Assembly: GCA_035468985.1 (NCBI GenBank)
Contig: DATISF010000038.1
Span: 1 to 64,000, forward strand
From: DASVHS01 sp035468985
GTDB lineage: Bacteria; Acidobacteriota; Thermoanaerobaculia; Gp7-AA8
Direction of reading: 5' to 3'
DNA length: 64,000 bases
The translations under genes were made by a program, and so were the position numbers. Shown one piece after another: positions 1 through 13,223 of the stretch. Under the pieces are notes generated by a model. It worked only from the letters and a program-made list of their open reading frames with translations. It ran no database searches and had not been told where the DNA came from. How positions within the stretch are numbered: position 1 is the stretch's first letter; every line of letters starts with the position of its first letter.

Positions 1-2596
<2,596 letters not shown>

Positions 2597-2677
2597 AAAG
2601 TGCCTTGATCTCATGCGATCTGCAGTTTTGAATCGTTAAAACGGATTCATCGTGCATATCATCTTTTCTACAACCCG

Positions 2678-2696
2678 TATTCAATTGTCAACGAAC
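2678..2696 (-). promoter_or_regulatory. boxA-like antitermination motif upstream of 23S
   Basis: The minus strand reads GTTCGTTGACAATTGAATA, about 80 nt before the 23S 5' end. It closely matches two other copies in the same operon (3141-3158 and 4991-5010). The core resembles bacterial rrn boxA (GyTCTTTrACAA), the NusB/NusE binding site. This one deviates in the TCTTT part (TCGTT), so binding is inferred. Confidence 0.5.
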
Positions 2697-2839
2697 TCTG
2701 CGGTCGCGAAGACCAACGCTGAACTTCAATCATGCGATTGAGGCCCACCGTTTGTCTCGCGGCGTGCTTCGCTCTCGTTTGCTGCGGACCCGGTACAACC
2801 TGGGGAGGGATGATCCTATTTCGGCTCGACCGTGAGGAT

Positions 2840-2915
2840 TGGTGGAGCTGATCGGGATCGAACCGACGACCCCCTGCTTGCAAAGCAGGTGCTCTCCCAG
2901 CTGAGCTACAGCCCC
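2840..2915 (-). tRNA. tRNA-Ala (anticodon UGC)
   Basis: The minus strand folds as a 76-nt tRNA with encoded CCA. It starts GGGGCTGTAGCTCAGCTGGG, has anticodon TGC in the loop CTTTGCAAG, the T-loop GGTTCGATCC, and ends GCTCCACCA. It sits in the 16S-23S spacer, the usual place for tRNA-Ala(UGC) paired with tRNA-Ile(GAU), and is cotranscribed with the rRNA. Confidence 0.97.
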
Positions 2916-3005
2916 ATCGGTTCGGCAAGGAGGAATGAAGATTAAGAATCCAGACCGGCGAATTTACCGTTTCGCCAATCTCGCTCCTCAATCAATTCGC
3001 GTTAG

Positions 3006-3083
3006 TGGTGGGCCTAGGTAGATTTGAACTACCGACCTCACGCTTATCAGGCGTGCGCTCTGAACCAACTGAGCTATAGGCCC
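3006..3083 (-). tRNA. tRNA-Ile (anticodon GAU)
   Basis: The minus strand gives a complete tRNA with encoded CCA. The 5' arm is GGGCCTATAGCTCAGTTGG, the anticodon GAT lies in CTGATAAG, the T-loop is GTTCAAATC, and the 3' end is GGCCCACCA. It is the first gene after 16S in the spacer, followed 90 nt later by tRNA-Ala. This Ile-Ala order is the common bacterial arrangement. Confidence 0.97.
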
Positions 3084-3140
3084 GTTCCTGGTGCAGCGCG
3101 TGATCGGGTTCCGATCTGTGCCACCTTGATGCCGCAGCAA

Positions 3141-3158
3141 TTCGATTGTCAGAGAACC
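3141..3158 (-). promoter_or_regulatory. boxA-like motif between 16S and the spacer tRNAs
   Basis: The minus strand reads GGTTCTCTGACAATCGAA, close to the copies before 16S and before 23S. It lies after the 16S 3' end and before tRNA-Ile, in the normal position for a second rrn boxA. Next to it on the other strand is GGTTCCTTGAAAACTGAA (3163-3180), which could pair with it as a hairpin. Confidence 0.5.
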
Positions 3159-3274
3159 AGGCGGTTCCTTGAAAACTGAACAGGATGAACGAAGACCGAC
3201 AGCCGTTACTACGATTCCTGTCGACCTAGGGAAAAATTCGCAACCTCGTTTTGATCCGAGGCGGAAGTAGTTCC

Positions 3275-4817
<1,543 letters not shown>

Positions 4818-4990
4818 AAATGTGCAGCTCTTGCGAGCTGCTTTAACTTGGCGTTTGAAGCTCTGGCATCAATCGATTGAACGACTGATGCTTATTCGGA
4901 TTGTTCGTATGGGTACGAACTAATCGTGTTCTGATTCTTGAGCCTCTTTGCAGAGACTCCAAAGGAATCACGTTGTCTGTCTTGTCATCC

Positions 4991-5010
4991 TATTCAGTTG
5001 TCAAAGAACC
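4991..5010 (-). promoter_or_regulatory. boxA antitermination motif in the rRNA leader
   Basis: The minus strand reads GGTTCTTTGACAACTGAATA, the best boxA match of the three copies in the operon (TTCTTTGACAA). It lies about 170 nt downstream of the predicted transcription start and 175 nt upstream of 16S, as expected for NusB/NusE-dependent antitermination of rRNA transcription. Confidence 0.65.
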
Positions 5011-5182
5011 GACTTCCGTCGAAAGGGCGGCCAATTTGCCAGACCCTCCCGTCCGTGTCAAGCAGAATGTTTCCGTGCTCGATGTCTCGCGCGCGAACCC
5101 ATTCCGGTTGACCCGGACCGCTCACTTGTGGCTTGTTTCGGGAAGTAGGAAAGATCGTTCGGTTACGCCGAAGGGACCCGAG

Positions 5183-5211
5183 ATTTTAGGTCCCGCCCGA
5201 TGCGTTGTCAA
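5183..5211 (-). promoter_or_regulatory. rRNA operon promoter (sigma-70 type)
   Basis: The minus strand has a perfect -35 TTGACA (5211-5206), a 17-bp spacer and a near-perfect -10 TAAAAT (5188-5183). Transcription would start near 5175, giving a leader of roughly 360 nt to 16S. No AT-rich UP element is seen upstream. The stretch from here to 5378 holds no gene I can support, and the leader 4818-5182 contains only the boxA copy. Confidence 0.8.
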
Positions 5212-5378
5212 ACTTGCGCCGGGAACTGCTACAACCTTCCACCCTCAGGCGTTATTCCAAAGTCGCCGCCAGTTCGCCGCCTTCGGGCCCCTGAAGCATA
5301 ACTCATGATTGATGAGTCGTTTACGCCGCCATCTCCGAGATCGTTTCCCCGCTCAGGGACCCAGCACAACGGGCCCCC

Positions 5379-7697
5379 CTACGCTGCTATTCCACGATTC
5401 TGGAGCCTCCTCGCATAGCCGGCGAGCCCCACCGCTGCAAGAAAGGCGACACCGACCGAGACTCGGAACGGCAGAGGCCGGTACTTCACGGACACATCCG
5501 ATACTCCTGCCGGGACGAAAAAGCTCAAAAATGCACCGTTTACGCGCAGCGGCTGGACCAGTTTCCCATTCACCTTGACCTCCCACCAGCGCATGGCCGG
5601 CTGACTGGAGGCCACAAGCGCCCGCTGAGGCACCACCACGCGCAAGCGGAACTCGGCCGGCCCGTACGTCCGGCATGTCACCGTCGCCTCGCCCGGATTG
5701 ACGACCACCGGCGGCAGATCGCGTCCATAAACGAGCGGCGTCTCCTGAAAATCAGCCGAGGCAACCAGTTCCCGTTCCCAATCACTCTTCCGGACGCGCC
5801 GGGCCAGGTGCGGCACGAAGAACCGGGCAATGAAGTTGCGATTCTCATAAAGCTCGCCGTCAACGCCGCTGTAAAGCCGCATCCACTTGCCGCCGAGATT
5901 CGCGTGCGGCTCCGTGAGCAGATAGCGCACATTGAGAAAATCGATCGCAATGTGCGCCGGATCCGCAATTCTCTTCACATCGATCGACGTATCTTTCACC
6001 TCAGCAACCCGGAAGAAACGGACGTAGTCGCTCCACTCCATCGGGTCGCTCCCGCGAAGGTCTTCAAGTCCATACTGCGCCGCTGCATTCGGGAGGAGAA
6101 CCCAATCCAAGCCCAGAACGCGGAAAGGCTCGGACGGAGCGATGGCTGCAAAGCGATGCAATGCATCGATAATCGGCAGCCGCGGAGCGTAATAGCGCCG
6201 ATCTGTCATGGCGTTGTAATCGAACGTGAAGACGAATAACTCGACGCCGGTGAGGACGCATGCCAATCCTGCCGCCCACTCGCGCTTGATCAGCACGCCG
6301 ATCCAGAACAGAACGATGCACGCCATGCCGACGGCCGAAATCGGCGTCAACGTAATGCCATACATCTTCATGAAGACGTAAATCGCGAGCGGGAGTGCGA
6401 TGGCTGTACTGACCAATGAAAGCGCCACGTCCCAATTCTTGAAGCGGCTTACCGATCGCGCCGCGACGATCCCCGCAAAGAAGCAGACGACGAATCGCAG
6501 GCGGTCGTGTGCAATCCATGAAAATGGCGGAACGGCGTACGCCAGGCTCGCCAGTGGAGTCCAATGCAGCGAGACGAGAAAGAAGATGATTGCAGCCGCG
6601 GCGAGCAGGCGGTCGCGGGTCGTCGCGCGCGGGGACAGCAGTCCGGCCGGGAACAGCACGGCGGCGATCAACCCGATGTATACCGATGCCACGTGCGTGT
6701 ACGACATGATCCAGCCGTAATTTCCATGCGCGGGGTTCCCGAATCCGTCGGGATTGAGCATCGCCCATAGCGTGGTCGCCGGAAATGGCCCACCGGTATT
6801 CATCGTCTTGATCGACATCACCCGCAGGCTGACGCGCGCCTGCTCGAGGACAGGAACCCACGCCGGCGCTGCAATCAACAGACCGAGGATCGCGGCGACA
6901 GCGACGCGGACAAAGTCGCCGAAGCTGAATCGCTCACTAATGAAGTCGATGAGCACCAGCGCGAGCACCGCAATCGCAACGTGAAAGACGCTTTCAGGAT
7001 GGCCTCCTGCGAGGAGCGACGCCACCACAATGGCAACGAGAACGACTGGCGCTCCGCTGCGTCGCCGGAGACACAACAAGATCGCGTAAGCAGCGGCGGG
7101 CAGAAGCAAGGTCACCGCCGTCATCGGGTAATAAAGAAACGCGTTATTGAAGATCGCGAACGCGAACAGAAGGCTGCCGAAGACCGAAGCGGCATGGCCG
7201 GCGCCTTCCCTGCGGATCAACAGATACCCGAACAGCAGCGCCACGAAGAGTTTGAGCCCGGCCATGGCCACGATCTGTTTCGGCAGCGGCACGAAGAGCG
7301 TCAGCAGGAAGAACGGAGAAAACGGAGCGCTCTGTCCATTGCCGAGGAGCGGGTAGCCGCTGAAGAGGTAGGGATCCCACACAGGCGCGCGGCCTCGCGC
7401 AAACTGTTCCCGCACGACATGCATCCACGGCAGGATCTGTTTGACCGTGTCGTTGGTCAGATAGTTCTTCGATTTCTCGACGCCGAAGATCCCTCGATAC
7501 GGATACCCGCGCATGACTTCATCGAGAGGTACCGGCATGCCCGAAGTGAACACACCTCGCGCGGTGAAGGCGAACACAATGGCGAGGAGAAGCGCGGCGA
7601 TCGGCCACGAGACCGGGTCGAACCAGCGCCGCACCGCGAGCACGATCAGCGCCGAGGGAACTGTGACGCCGAGAATCGTGAGGGCGATCTCGATCAT
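5379..7697 (-). CDS. YfhO-family-like polytopic membrane protein
   Basis: About 772 aa. The N-terminal two thirds is hydrophobic, with ten or more predicted membrane segments. The first outside loop carries DEVMRGYPYRG and the motif VWDPYLFSGYPLLGNGQ, typical of YfhO/GT-C-fold proteins. The last 200 residues form a soluble, beta-rich part (YGPAEFRLRVVVPQ, WWEVKVNGK), followed by a final membrane segment. YfhO relatives are implicated in sugar modification of cell-surface polymers; the substrate here is unknown. The ATG at 7697 overlaps the menE stop (ATGA), so it is translationally coupled to menE. A GTG at 7703 is the alternative start. It is the last gene before the rRNA promoter. Confidence 0.75.
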   Translation of the reverse strand: MIEIALTILGVTVPSALIVLAVRRWFDPVSWPIAALLLAIVFAFTARGVFTSGMPVPLDEVMRGYPYRGIFGVEKSKNYLTNDTVKQILPWMHVVREQFARGRAPVWDPYLFSGYPLLGNGQSAPFSPFFLLTLFVPLPKQIVAMAGLKLFVALLFGYLLIRREGAGHAASVFGSLLFAFAIFNNAFLYYPMTAVTLLLPAAAYAILLCLRRRSGAPVVLVAIVVASLLAGGHPESVFHVAIAVLALVLIDFISERFSFGDFVRVAVAAILGLLIAAPAWVPVLEQARVSLRVMSIKTMNTGGPFPATTLWAMLNPDGFGNPAHGNYGWIMSYTHVASVYIGLIAAVLFPAGLLSPRATTRDRLLAAAAIIFFLVSLHWTPLASLAYAVPPFSWIAHDRLRFVVCFFAGIVAARSVSRFKNWDVALSLVSTAIALPLAIYVFMKMYGITLTPISAVGMACIVLFWIGVLIKREWAAGLACVLTGVELFVFTFDYNAMTDRRYYAPRLPIIDALHRFAAIAPSEPFRVLGLDWVLLPNAAAQYGLEDLRGSDPMEWSDYVRFFRVAEVKDTSIDVKRIADPAHIAIDFLNVRYLLTEPHANLGGKWMRLYSGVDGELYENRNFIARFFVPHLARRVRKSDWERELVASADFQETPLVYGRDLPPVVVNPGEATVTCRTYGPAEFRLRVVVPQRALVASSQPAMRWWEVKVNGKLVQPLRVNGAFLSFFVPAGVSDVSVKYRPLPFRVSVGVAFLAAVGLAGYARRLQNRGIAA

Positions 7698-8767
7698 CGC
7701 CACTCCGAGAGAAGTTTCGACCTCAGCAGCTTGCCGAGGGGCGAGCGCGGGATCGCAGCGACGCGGCGGACCTCGCGGATCCGCTCGAACGGCAGCACGC
7801 GGGCATTGAAAGCATCGCGGATGGGTGAGGCGTCATCGACCGTTGTGGCCAGATGGATGACATGCCCCAGTCGATCATCGGACACGGCCACGATCGCTGC
7901 ATCTGCCGTTCCGCGGACGCTTTCGAGAATGTTGTCGAGGCGCGCGAGATCGACCGTCTCGCCGCCGATCTTCACGAACTCGCCGGCACGTCCGCTGACC
8001 CGCAGCGTATCGCCGTCGACGGATCCAAGGTCCTGCGAGACGAACCAGCCGTCGACTTTCGGATCGGCGAAGGACGCGCGTCCGTCGATATCGTAGAAGG
8101 CATAGCCGGTCAGAAGGCTCGCTCCGCGGAAGGCGAGCCGTCCGTCCGCCTCGGCGCGCGCCTCCATGTGCGAAAGAATCTCGAGCTCCGGCGACGCATC
8201 CTTCGCCGTGGCGATCTGCGAGCAAGCCTCGGTCATTCCGTAGCTCGGCAGCACGGGCCATCCTCGCGCGCGCGCGGCCGAGTAGAGATCGAGAGAAAAC
8301 GCGCCTCCGCCGACCACAATCGCGCGCATCGCCGGAGGCGCGGGATCTCCGAGCGCGACAAGATCGCGGACCTGAGCCGGGACCAGAGATGCCAGCGTCA
8401 CGTTTTCCGCTGCCACCGTTCGGATGAATTGTCGCGCATCCCAGGCCGATGAGATCACCCGCGATCCCAGGAGCGCCGCCCGCGCGAAGATCCCGAGGCC
8501 GCCGACGTGAAATGTGGGAAGGACGCAGATCCAGACATCGCGGCCTGTAGCGTGGAGATGACGGTTCACTGCCTCGGCCGATGCGAGGATCGCGCGCTTC
8601 GACAGCGCAACGAGCCGCAGCGCTCCCGTCGTTCCCGACGTCGCGATCCACACATGCGCCTCGAGCTGCGGGACGTCCCGAGCCAGACGCTCGAGCGCGC
8701 CGCGGTCGCCCTCCGGCAGCCGCGGGTTCAGGAGCAGATGCGTCTCACGGCTCGAGAGATCGATCAT
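7694..8767 (-). CDS. menE: o-succinylbenzoate-CoA ligase (MenE)
   Basis: 357 aa adenylate-forming enzyme, shorter than typical MenE (about 450-480). It joins CoA to o-succinylbenzoate in the menaquinone pathway. The ATP-binding motif IATSGTTGALRLV lies near residue 45, followed by LPTFHVGGL, the SYGMTEAC core motif and the C-terminal lid motif RSPLGKLLRSKL with the catalytic lysine. Long open frames upstream of 8767 lie over menC and are not used. The ATG at 8767 overlaps the menC stop by ATGA, which fixes the start. The shortness comes from a missing N-terminal subdomain ahead of the P-loop-like motif, which is usual in minimal MenE proteins. Confidence 0.88.
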   Translation of the reverse strand: MIDLSSRETHLLLNPRLPEGDRGALERLARDVPQLEAHVWIATSGTTGALRLVALSKRAILASAEAVNRHLHATGRDVWICVLPTFHVGGLGIFARAALLGSRVISSAWDARQFIRTVAAENVTLASLVPAQVRDLVALGDPAPPAMRAIVVGGGAFSLDLYSAARARGWPVLPSYGMTEACSQIATAKDASPELEILSHMEARAEADGRLAFRGASLLTGYAFYDIDGRASFADPKVDGWFVSQDLGSVDGDTLRVSGRAGEFVKIGGETVDLARLDNILESVRGTADAAIVAVSDDRLGHVIHLATTVDDASPIRDAFNARVLPFERIREVRRVAAIPRSPLGKLLRSKLLSEWR

Positions 8768-9600
8768 TCCAGCTTTTTCCAGGGCAGCCGTTCGAGGAGA
8801 TCGTCGAACCCGAAGCCGGTGCCGTCCGGGGGAAGGAGACGCGCGCCTTGGGAACGGATCCGTTCGAAAAACGGATCGGGTTCGAACAAAGCGTGCGTGA
8901 ACAGCCCGCAGCGGCGGCTCACGCGAGGGGCATTGCTCGCCGCGACCCACGCGGCCGCCATCTGTCCGATTCCATGATCCATAGACGACGTGACGACGAT
9001 CTCGCGCTTCATGTCGGGAAACAGCTGCACGACAGGTTTTACGACGAGCACGTCCACGCTGTCGCTTTCCGCGGCGCGGTCGAGAGCGAGGCGCATCCGC
9101 GTTTTCCGGCTCAGATCGCCCCATACGCGCGCGTCGTAGGGACACGGATCCTCGATGAAGTCGATGCGCTCGCGGGGAAGGGTCTTCGCGATCCTTTCGA
9201 ATTCGTCGGGCGTCAACGTGGCGTTGAAGTCGATTCGAAGGCGAACGCGTTCGGGGAGTCGATCAATCCCTTTTACCTTGGCAGTGTCGAATTCCGGCGG
9301 CGGATCGTTCCCCGGCCAGTGACTCTCAGGAATCGTGAGGCCCTGGAACGCGCTGCGGCCCTGGCGCCGGAACTCGCCGTCGATTCGCGCCAGATCGACC
9401 GATCGCGCGGTGAGTGGCGTGGTCTCTCCGCGGCCAAGCCGCGCGAGCTGCTCATCGAGCGGGAGATCGCCGAGCTCCGGCCACGGGTGCACATCGGCAA
9501 CACCCTCATCGACGCGAATCAGCGCGCCATGCCTCGGACCCGGCGCGGCAATCGCGCTCAGCGGGCGCTTCGGCCTCAGGGTGTAACCGTGAACCCACAT
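8764..9600 (-). CDS. menC: o-succinylbenzoate synthase (MenC)
   Basis: 278 aa enolase-superfamily enzyme that dehydrates SHCHC to o-succinylbenzoate. Catalytic elements are visible in order: KxK (TAKVKGI), metal ligand Asp in RLRIDFNATL, Glu in IDFIEDPCP, Asp in RLALDRAAES, and the second general-base Lys in VVKP. I chose ATG 9600 (MWVHGYTLRP) because the family begins with a beta strand of this type. ATG 9615 is possible but would overlap the divergent gene at 9614. Divergence from that gene leaves only 13 bp between the starts. The stop overlaps menE. Confidence 0.88.
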   Translation of the reverse strand: MWVHGYTLRPKRPLSAIAAPGPRHGALIRVDEGVADVHPWPELGDLPLDEQLARLGRGETTPLTARSVDLARIDGEFRRQGRSAFQGLTIPESHWPGNDPPPEFDTAKVKGIDRLPERVRLRIDFNATLTPDEFERIAKTLPRERIDFIEDPCPYDARVWGDLSRKTRMRLALDRAAESDSVDVLVVKPVVQLFPDMKREIVVTSSMDHGIGQMAAAWVAASNAPRVSRRCGLFTHALFEPDPFFERIRSQGARLLPPDGTGFGFDDLLERLPWKKLE

Positions 9601-9613
9601 ATCATGGGGAAGC

Positions 9614-10789
9614 ATGTCACGTGCGCTCGAGCAGCGGACATTTCTGCTGATCTGTCTGTTCTGCATCCTCGCTCGTCTGGCGCTCGTGGCCATGACGTAC
9701 GGCTCCAACGACATGGACTTCGTCGCCAACTGGGCCGCGCTCGCGAACCACGTGGGAATCTCGCGCGCCTATCTGTACACGCGGATGGTGAATCATCCGC
9801 CGGCGTCGCTGGCGCTGATGTCGTGGATCATGCGCCTGTCGGAAGCGAGCGGGATCTCCTTTCCCGATCTCTTCCGGACATTCCAGGTGCTGGCCGACGC
9901 GCTCACCGCTGCAGCGCTGTACCGCATCGGCGGGCAGAAGCTCGCGCTGTTCGTTTTGCTCTCGCCCGGCGCGGCGTTTGTGTCGGCCTTTCACGGAAAT
10001 ACGGATGCGACGATGACCGCGCTGCTGGTCCTGGCCATTGCGCTGGCCATTGCCGATCGCCCGGCGCTGGCGGGAACGGCACTGGCGCTGGCGGCAGGGA
10101 TCAAGATCATCCCGTTTCTCGCCGCGCCGCTGTTTCTCGCGTTTTTCGAACGGCGCGCGCGCATCCTCTTTCTCGTGGCCTTCGCCATCGCGACCGCGAT
10201 CCTGTTCGGGCCGGCGATCGCGATCGGCGGTCCGGTCGTGATTCGCAATATTTTCGGTTATGCCGGAGGGCTGCCGTGGGAGTGGGGATTCACGGGTGTG
10301 GCCTTTGCCATCTCGCGAAAGATTCCGACCATGCGCGCGGCCGGCGACGCGGCGATCGCGTTTTACTCGGCCTGGGGACGCTACTTCGTCTATGCGGGAA
10401 TCGCCGCGGTGTTCGTGCTTGTGTTCGCGAAACGCAATCGCGAGACGCTCGCTCTTCCGCACGCGATCGAAATCATGCTGATGACGATCCTCGCGCTCGC
10501 CCCCGGGTTCGGAGTGCAGTACATCGGCTGGCTCATCCCGCTTCTGCCGTTCGCGTTCGGCTGGCGCGCGGCGATCGCCTTGAACGCGGCGATGTCGGCG
10601 TTTCTCTTCATCACGTATACGGTCTGGAGCGGCGGATGGCCGTGGTGGTTCGCGGATCTCGCGCGGCCCGGCCCGTATCGCTACGTGGCCGCGCTTGCCG
10701 GATGTGCGATGTGGATGATCCTTTGCGTCGCGCTCGTGGTCGCCGTTCGCCGGTTCACGCGAACGACGACGCCAGAAACAGCAAGCTGA
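9614..10789 (+). CDS. GT-C-fold polyprenyl-phosphate glycosyltransferase-like membrane protein
   Basis: 391 aa, almost entirely hydrophobic, with about ten membrane segments. The first periplasmic loop has NDMDFVANWA, an acidic position typical of GT-C enzymes (DUF2029/mannosyltransferase-like). These use polyprenyl-phosphate sugars and transfer them outside the membrane. Acceptor and sugar cannot be read from the sequence. The gene is inserted between the menC-menE and menF-menA arms on the opposite strand, diverging from menC and overlapping menA tail-to-tail by 35 nt. It may work with the YfhO-like protein nearby in surface glycosylation; that link is inference. Confidence 0.7.
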   Translation: MSRALEQRTFLLICLFCILARLALVAMTYGSNDMDFVANWAALANHVGISRAYLYTRMVNHPPASLALMSWIMRLSEASGISFPDLFRTFQVLADALTAAALYRIGGQKLALFVLLSPGAAFVSAFHGNTDATMTALLVLAIALAIADRPALAGTALALAAGIKIIPFLAAPLFLAFFERRARILFLVAFAIATAILFGPAIAIGGPVVIRNIFGYAGGLPWEWGFTGVAFAISRKIPTMRAAGDAAIAFYSAWGRYFVYAGIAAVFVLVFAKRNRETLALPHAIEIMLMTILALAPGFGVQYIGWLIPLLPFAFGWRAAIALNAAMSAFLFITYTVWSGGWPWWFADLARPGPYRYVAALAGCAMWMILCVALVVAVRRFTRTTTPETAS

Positions 10790-11624
10790 AGATCGTCTCC
10801 AGTCCGCCGGCCATGGCCAGGCAGCGATTCAGCTCACGGCCGCTGCTGCGATAGACGCGGAGGAGCAACGCGATCGCCAGCGGCACGGCGAGAAATACCG
10901 CGCAGAGCCACCCATCCGCCAGGAGCCACGCCACGACCGCGACCGCCGCGAACGGGATGGCGGTGAAGATGGCGATCTCGACCCGCGCTCCTGCTTCGCC
11001 GAGGCGAACGGCGATCGTGCGCTTGTTGTTGGCGCGGTCGCCGGCGATGTCGCGCAGATTGTTGATGGCCAGGATCACCACCGCCAGCGATCCCACCGCG
11101 ATTCCGCAGAGAAATGCTTCGATCGCGTACTGCAGCGTCAACACGTAATACGTTCCGCCGGCCGCGATCATCCCGAAGAACAACATCACGAACAGCTCGC
11201 CGAGGCCGTGATAGGCGAGCGGCCAGGGCCCGCCCGTGTACGCGTACGCCGAGATCAGAGAAGCGACGCCGATGGCCACGATCGGCCATCCGCCGCGGAG
11301 AATCAGAGGAATCCCGAAGAGCGCGGCGACGAAGAGGCAGACGTACGCGCCGACCAGCACGGTCTCCGCCTTGAGCAGCCCCGCCTGCGTGACGCGCATC
11401 GGGCCGAGGCGATCATGCGTATCGACGCCGCGTTTGAAGTCGAGGGCGTCGTTGATGAGATTCGTGGCGATCTGGATGAACAGCGCGCTCAGCAGCGTGG
11501 CCGCTGCATAGACCCACGGCACGTCACCTTTGATGCGATGCGCGAGACCGATCCCGACGAGCACCGGCGCAATCGACGCCGGAAACGTCTTCGGCCGCGA
11601 CGCCAGCAGCCAGGTTTTGATCAC
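10755..11624 (-). CDS. menA: 1,4-dihydroxy-2-naphthoate polyprenyltransferase (MenA)
   Basis: 289 aa UbiA-superfamily membrane enzyme that attaches the isoprenoid tail to DHNA, releasing CO2. The N-terminal WLLASRPKTFPASIAPVLVG is the standard MenA opening. The two Asp-rich Mg-diphosphate motifs are NLINDALDFKRGVD (near residue 60) and NNLRDIAGDRANNKRT (near 190). About eight membrane segments are present. It begins inside the menB stop region (4-nt overlap), so menB-menA are coupled. The 3' end overlaps the convergent glycosyltransferase gene. Confidence 0.95.
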   Translation of the reverse strand: MIKTWLLASRPKTFPASIAPVLVGIGLAHRIKGDVPWVYAAATLLSALFIQIATNLINDALDFKRGVDTHDRLGPMRVTQAGLLKAETVLVGAYVCLFVAALFGIPLILRGGWPIVAIGVASLISAYAYTGGPWPLAYHGLGELFVMLFFGMIAAGGTYYVLTLQYAIEAFLCGIAVGSLAVVILAINNLRDIAGDRANNKRTIAVRLGEAGARVEIAIFTAIPFAAVAVVAWLLADGWLCAVFLAVPLAIALLLRVYRSSGRELNRCLAMAGGLETIFSLLFLASSFA

Positions 11625-12442
11625 GGGAAGCGCGGGAACTTCTTGAAGTCGGGTTTGCGCTTCTCCACATACGCATTCCGCCCTTCCTGCGCCTCCTCGG
11701 AAAGGTAGTAGAGCAGCGTGGCGTTTCCGGCGAAGTCGAGCAGGCCGATCTGGCCGTCACAATCGGCGTTCATCGCCGCCTTCAGACAGCGCAGGGCCAT
11801 CGGCGAGAGCTGCAGCATCTCGCGGCACCACTTGAGCGTCTCTTCCTCCAGCTTGGCCAAAGGCACGACGGTGTTGACCAGACCCATCTCCAGCGCCTGC
11901 GCCGCATCGTATTGGCGACAGAGGAACCAGATCTCGCGCGCTTTCTTCTGTCCGACGATGCGGGCGAGGTACGACGATCCCAGTCCGCCGTCGAACGAGC
12001 CGACTTTCGGCCCGGTCTGTCCGAAGCGGGCGTTGTCGGCGGCGATCGTCAGGTCGCAGACGACGTGCAGGACGTGGCCGCCGCCGATCGCGTACCCGGC
12101 AACCATCGCCACGACCGGCTTCGGCATACTGCGGATCTGTTTCTGCACGTCGAGGATGTTGAGGCGGGGAACACCTTTGGCGTCGACGTAGCCGGCCTTG
12201 CCGCGCACGCGCTGGTCGCCGCCGGAGCAGAACGCGTCGGGTCCTTCGCCGGTAAGAATGACGACGCCGGTCTCGGCATCGTCGCGGGCGAGATCAAACG
12301 CTTCCTTCAGCTCGCCGACGGTGAGGGGGCGGAACGCATTGCGAACCTTGGGGCGGTTGATCGTGATCTTGGCGATCCCGTCAGCCGTCCGTTCGTACTT
12401 GATGTCTTCGAATTGCTTGATCGAGGTCCATCGCTCTGACAT
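11621..12442 (-). CDS. menB: 1,4-dihydroxy-2-naphthoyl-CoA synthase (MenB)
   Basis: 273 aa crotonase-fold enzyme that cyclises o-succinylbenzoyl-CoA. Hallmarks are the oxyanion-hole segment FCSGGDQRVRG, the MenB-specific GGGHVLHVVCDLTIAADNARFG and the strongly conserved QTGPKVGSFDGG. Length is normal. The start at 12442 (MSERWTSIKQFEDIKYE) matches family N-termini. It follows menH with a 9-bp gap and is coupled to menA. Confidence 0.97.
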   Translation of the reverse strand: MSERWTSIKQFEDIKYERTADGIAKITINRPKVRNAFRPLTVGELKEAFDLARDDAETGVVILTGEGPDAFCSGGDQRVRGKAGYVDAKGVPRLNILDVQKQIRSMPKPVVAMVAGYAIGGGHVLHVVCDLTIAADNARFGQTGPKVGSFDGGLGSSYLARIVGQKKAREIWFLCRQYDAAQALEMGLVNTVVPLAKLEEETLKWCREMLQLSPMALRCLKAAMNADCDGQIGLLDFAGNATLLYYLSEEAQEGRNAYVEKRKPDFKKFPRFP

Positions 12443-12451
12443 GGCGGCAAA

Positions 12452-13069
12452 CTATAGCCTCGTCAGCTGCTCGATGAACCACTCCGGCTTTTCCCACGGC
12501 ACACGATGCGCCGCGCCGGGGCAGACGACCAGCCGCGCGTCCGGTAGCAACGACACCGCGCGCTGCCCCTCGGCGACGTATTTCGCATCGCGCTCGCCGG
12601 CGATCCACAGAACGGGAATCGCGATCTCGTGAAGCCGCGGCGCGAGCGGCGGCAGGGCCGCGGGCGAGTATTCGCGCATCGCCTTCACCACGCCGGCGCG
12701 TTCGAAATCGCGCTCGCGGCGAACGCGAACGTGCCCGCCGAACAGCGGCTGCGCGTTCCAGTCGCGCATCACCGCCTCCCAATCCTCTCCCTCGAATCGT
12801 CGGGCCCACACCTCGTCGGCCCGGCGGCGCGCGGCGCGATCGTCTTCGCTCTCGATGCCAAGACCGGCCGAGATGATCACCGCCCGCCCGTACCGCGCTC
12901 CATCGAGCAGCGCGTGCAGCGCGAGGCGTCCACCCATCGAGTAGCCGAGGATCGTGTCGCCGGCGGGCGGGATGTCGTCGAGCTCGCGGGCATCGACCTC
13001 CAGCCCCGCGTCGCGCAAGAAATCCCAATCCGCCGGGCGGCCGAGAAATCCGTGGAGCGCGACGATCAT
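12452..13069 (-). CDS. menH: SHCHC synthase / alpha-beta hydrolase (MenH)
   Basis: 205 aa alpha/beta hydrolase, smaller than E. coli MenH (252). It would eliminate pyruvate from SEPHCHC. The oxyanion motif LHGFLGRPADW is at the N-terminus, the nucleophile Ser in LGYSMGGRLAL, the Asp in AGERDAKY and the His in PGAAHRVPWEKPEWF. The position directly upstream of menB and downstream of menD supports MenH over a general hydrolase. Confidence 0.85.
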   Translation of the reverse strand: MIVALHGFLGRPADWDFLRDAGLEVDARELDDIPPAGDTILGYSMGGRLALHALLDGARYGRAVIISAGLGIESEDDRAARRRADEVWARRFEGEDWEAVMRDWNAQPLFGGHVRVRRERDFERAGVVKAMREYSPAALPPLAPRLHEIAIPVLWIAGERDAKYVAEGQRAVSLLPDARLVVCPGAAHRVPWEKPEWFIEQLTRL

Positions 13070-13223
13070 CGATGCTATTTCTACTCCAGCGCCGTCACGA
13101 AGAACAGAATCGCATCACGCGATGAGGTGCGCTTCGACGCGCCGACGGAGATCGTCTCGCCACGATCGAGAGCGAACGAGGTCGACTGGATTTTCCCGCG
13201 GGATTCGTTTGGTCACACGACGA
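13070..13223 (-). other. 154-bp gap inside the men operon, no recognised gene
   Basis: This spacer between menD-C and menH interrupts an otherwise tightly packed operon. The minus strand has a 34-codon frame starting GTG at 13216 (begins VTKRIPRENPV, ends EAHLIA); the opposite strand is open too. Nothing else in the window matches it. It may be another dispersed repeat or a leftover; I cannot assign a function. Confidence 0.35.

Noticed and set aside
9616..9729. Longer menC reading from 9729
   Set aside because: It would run through the start of the divergent glycosyltransferase; the MenC fold starts at 9600.
8581..10854. 757-codon plus-strand frame across menC/menE
   Set aside because: Antisense and frame shadow of menE, menC and the glycosyltransferase; Arg-rich composition typical of GC-rich wrong frames.
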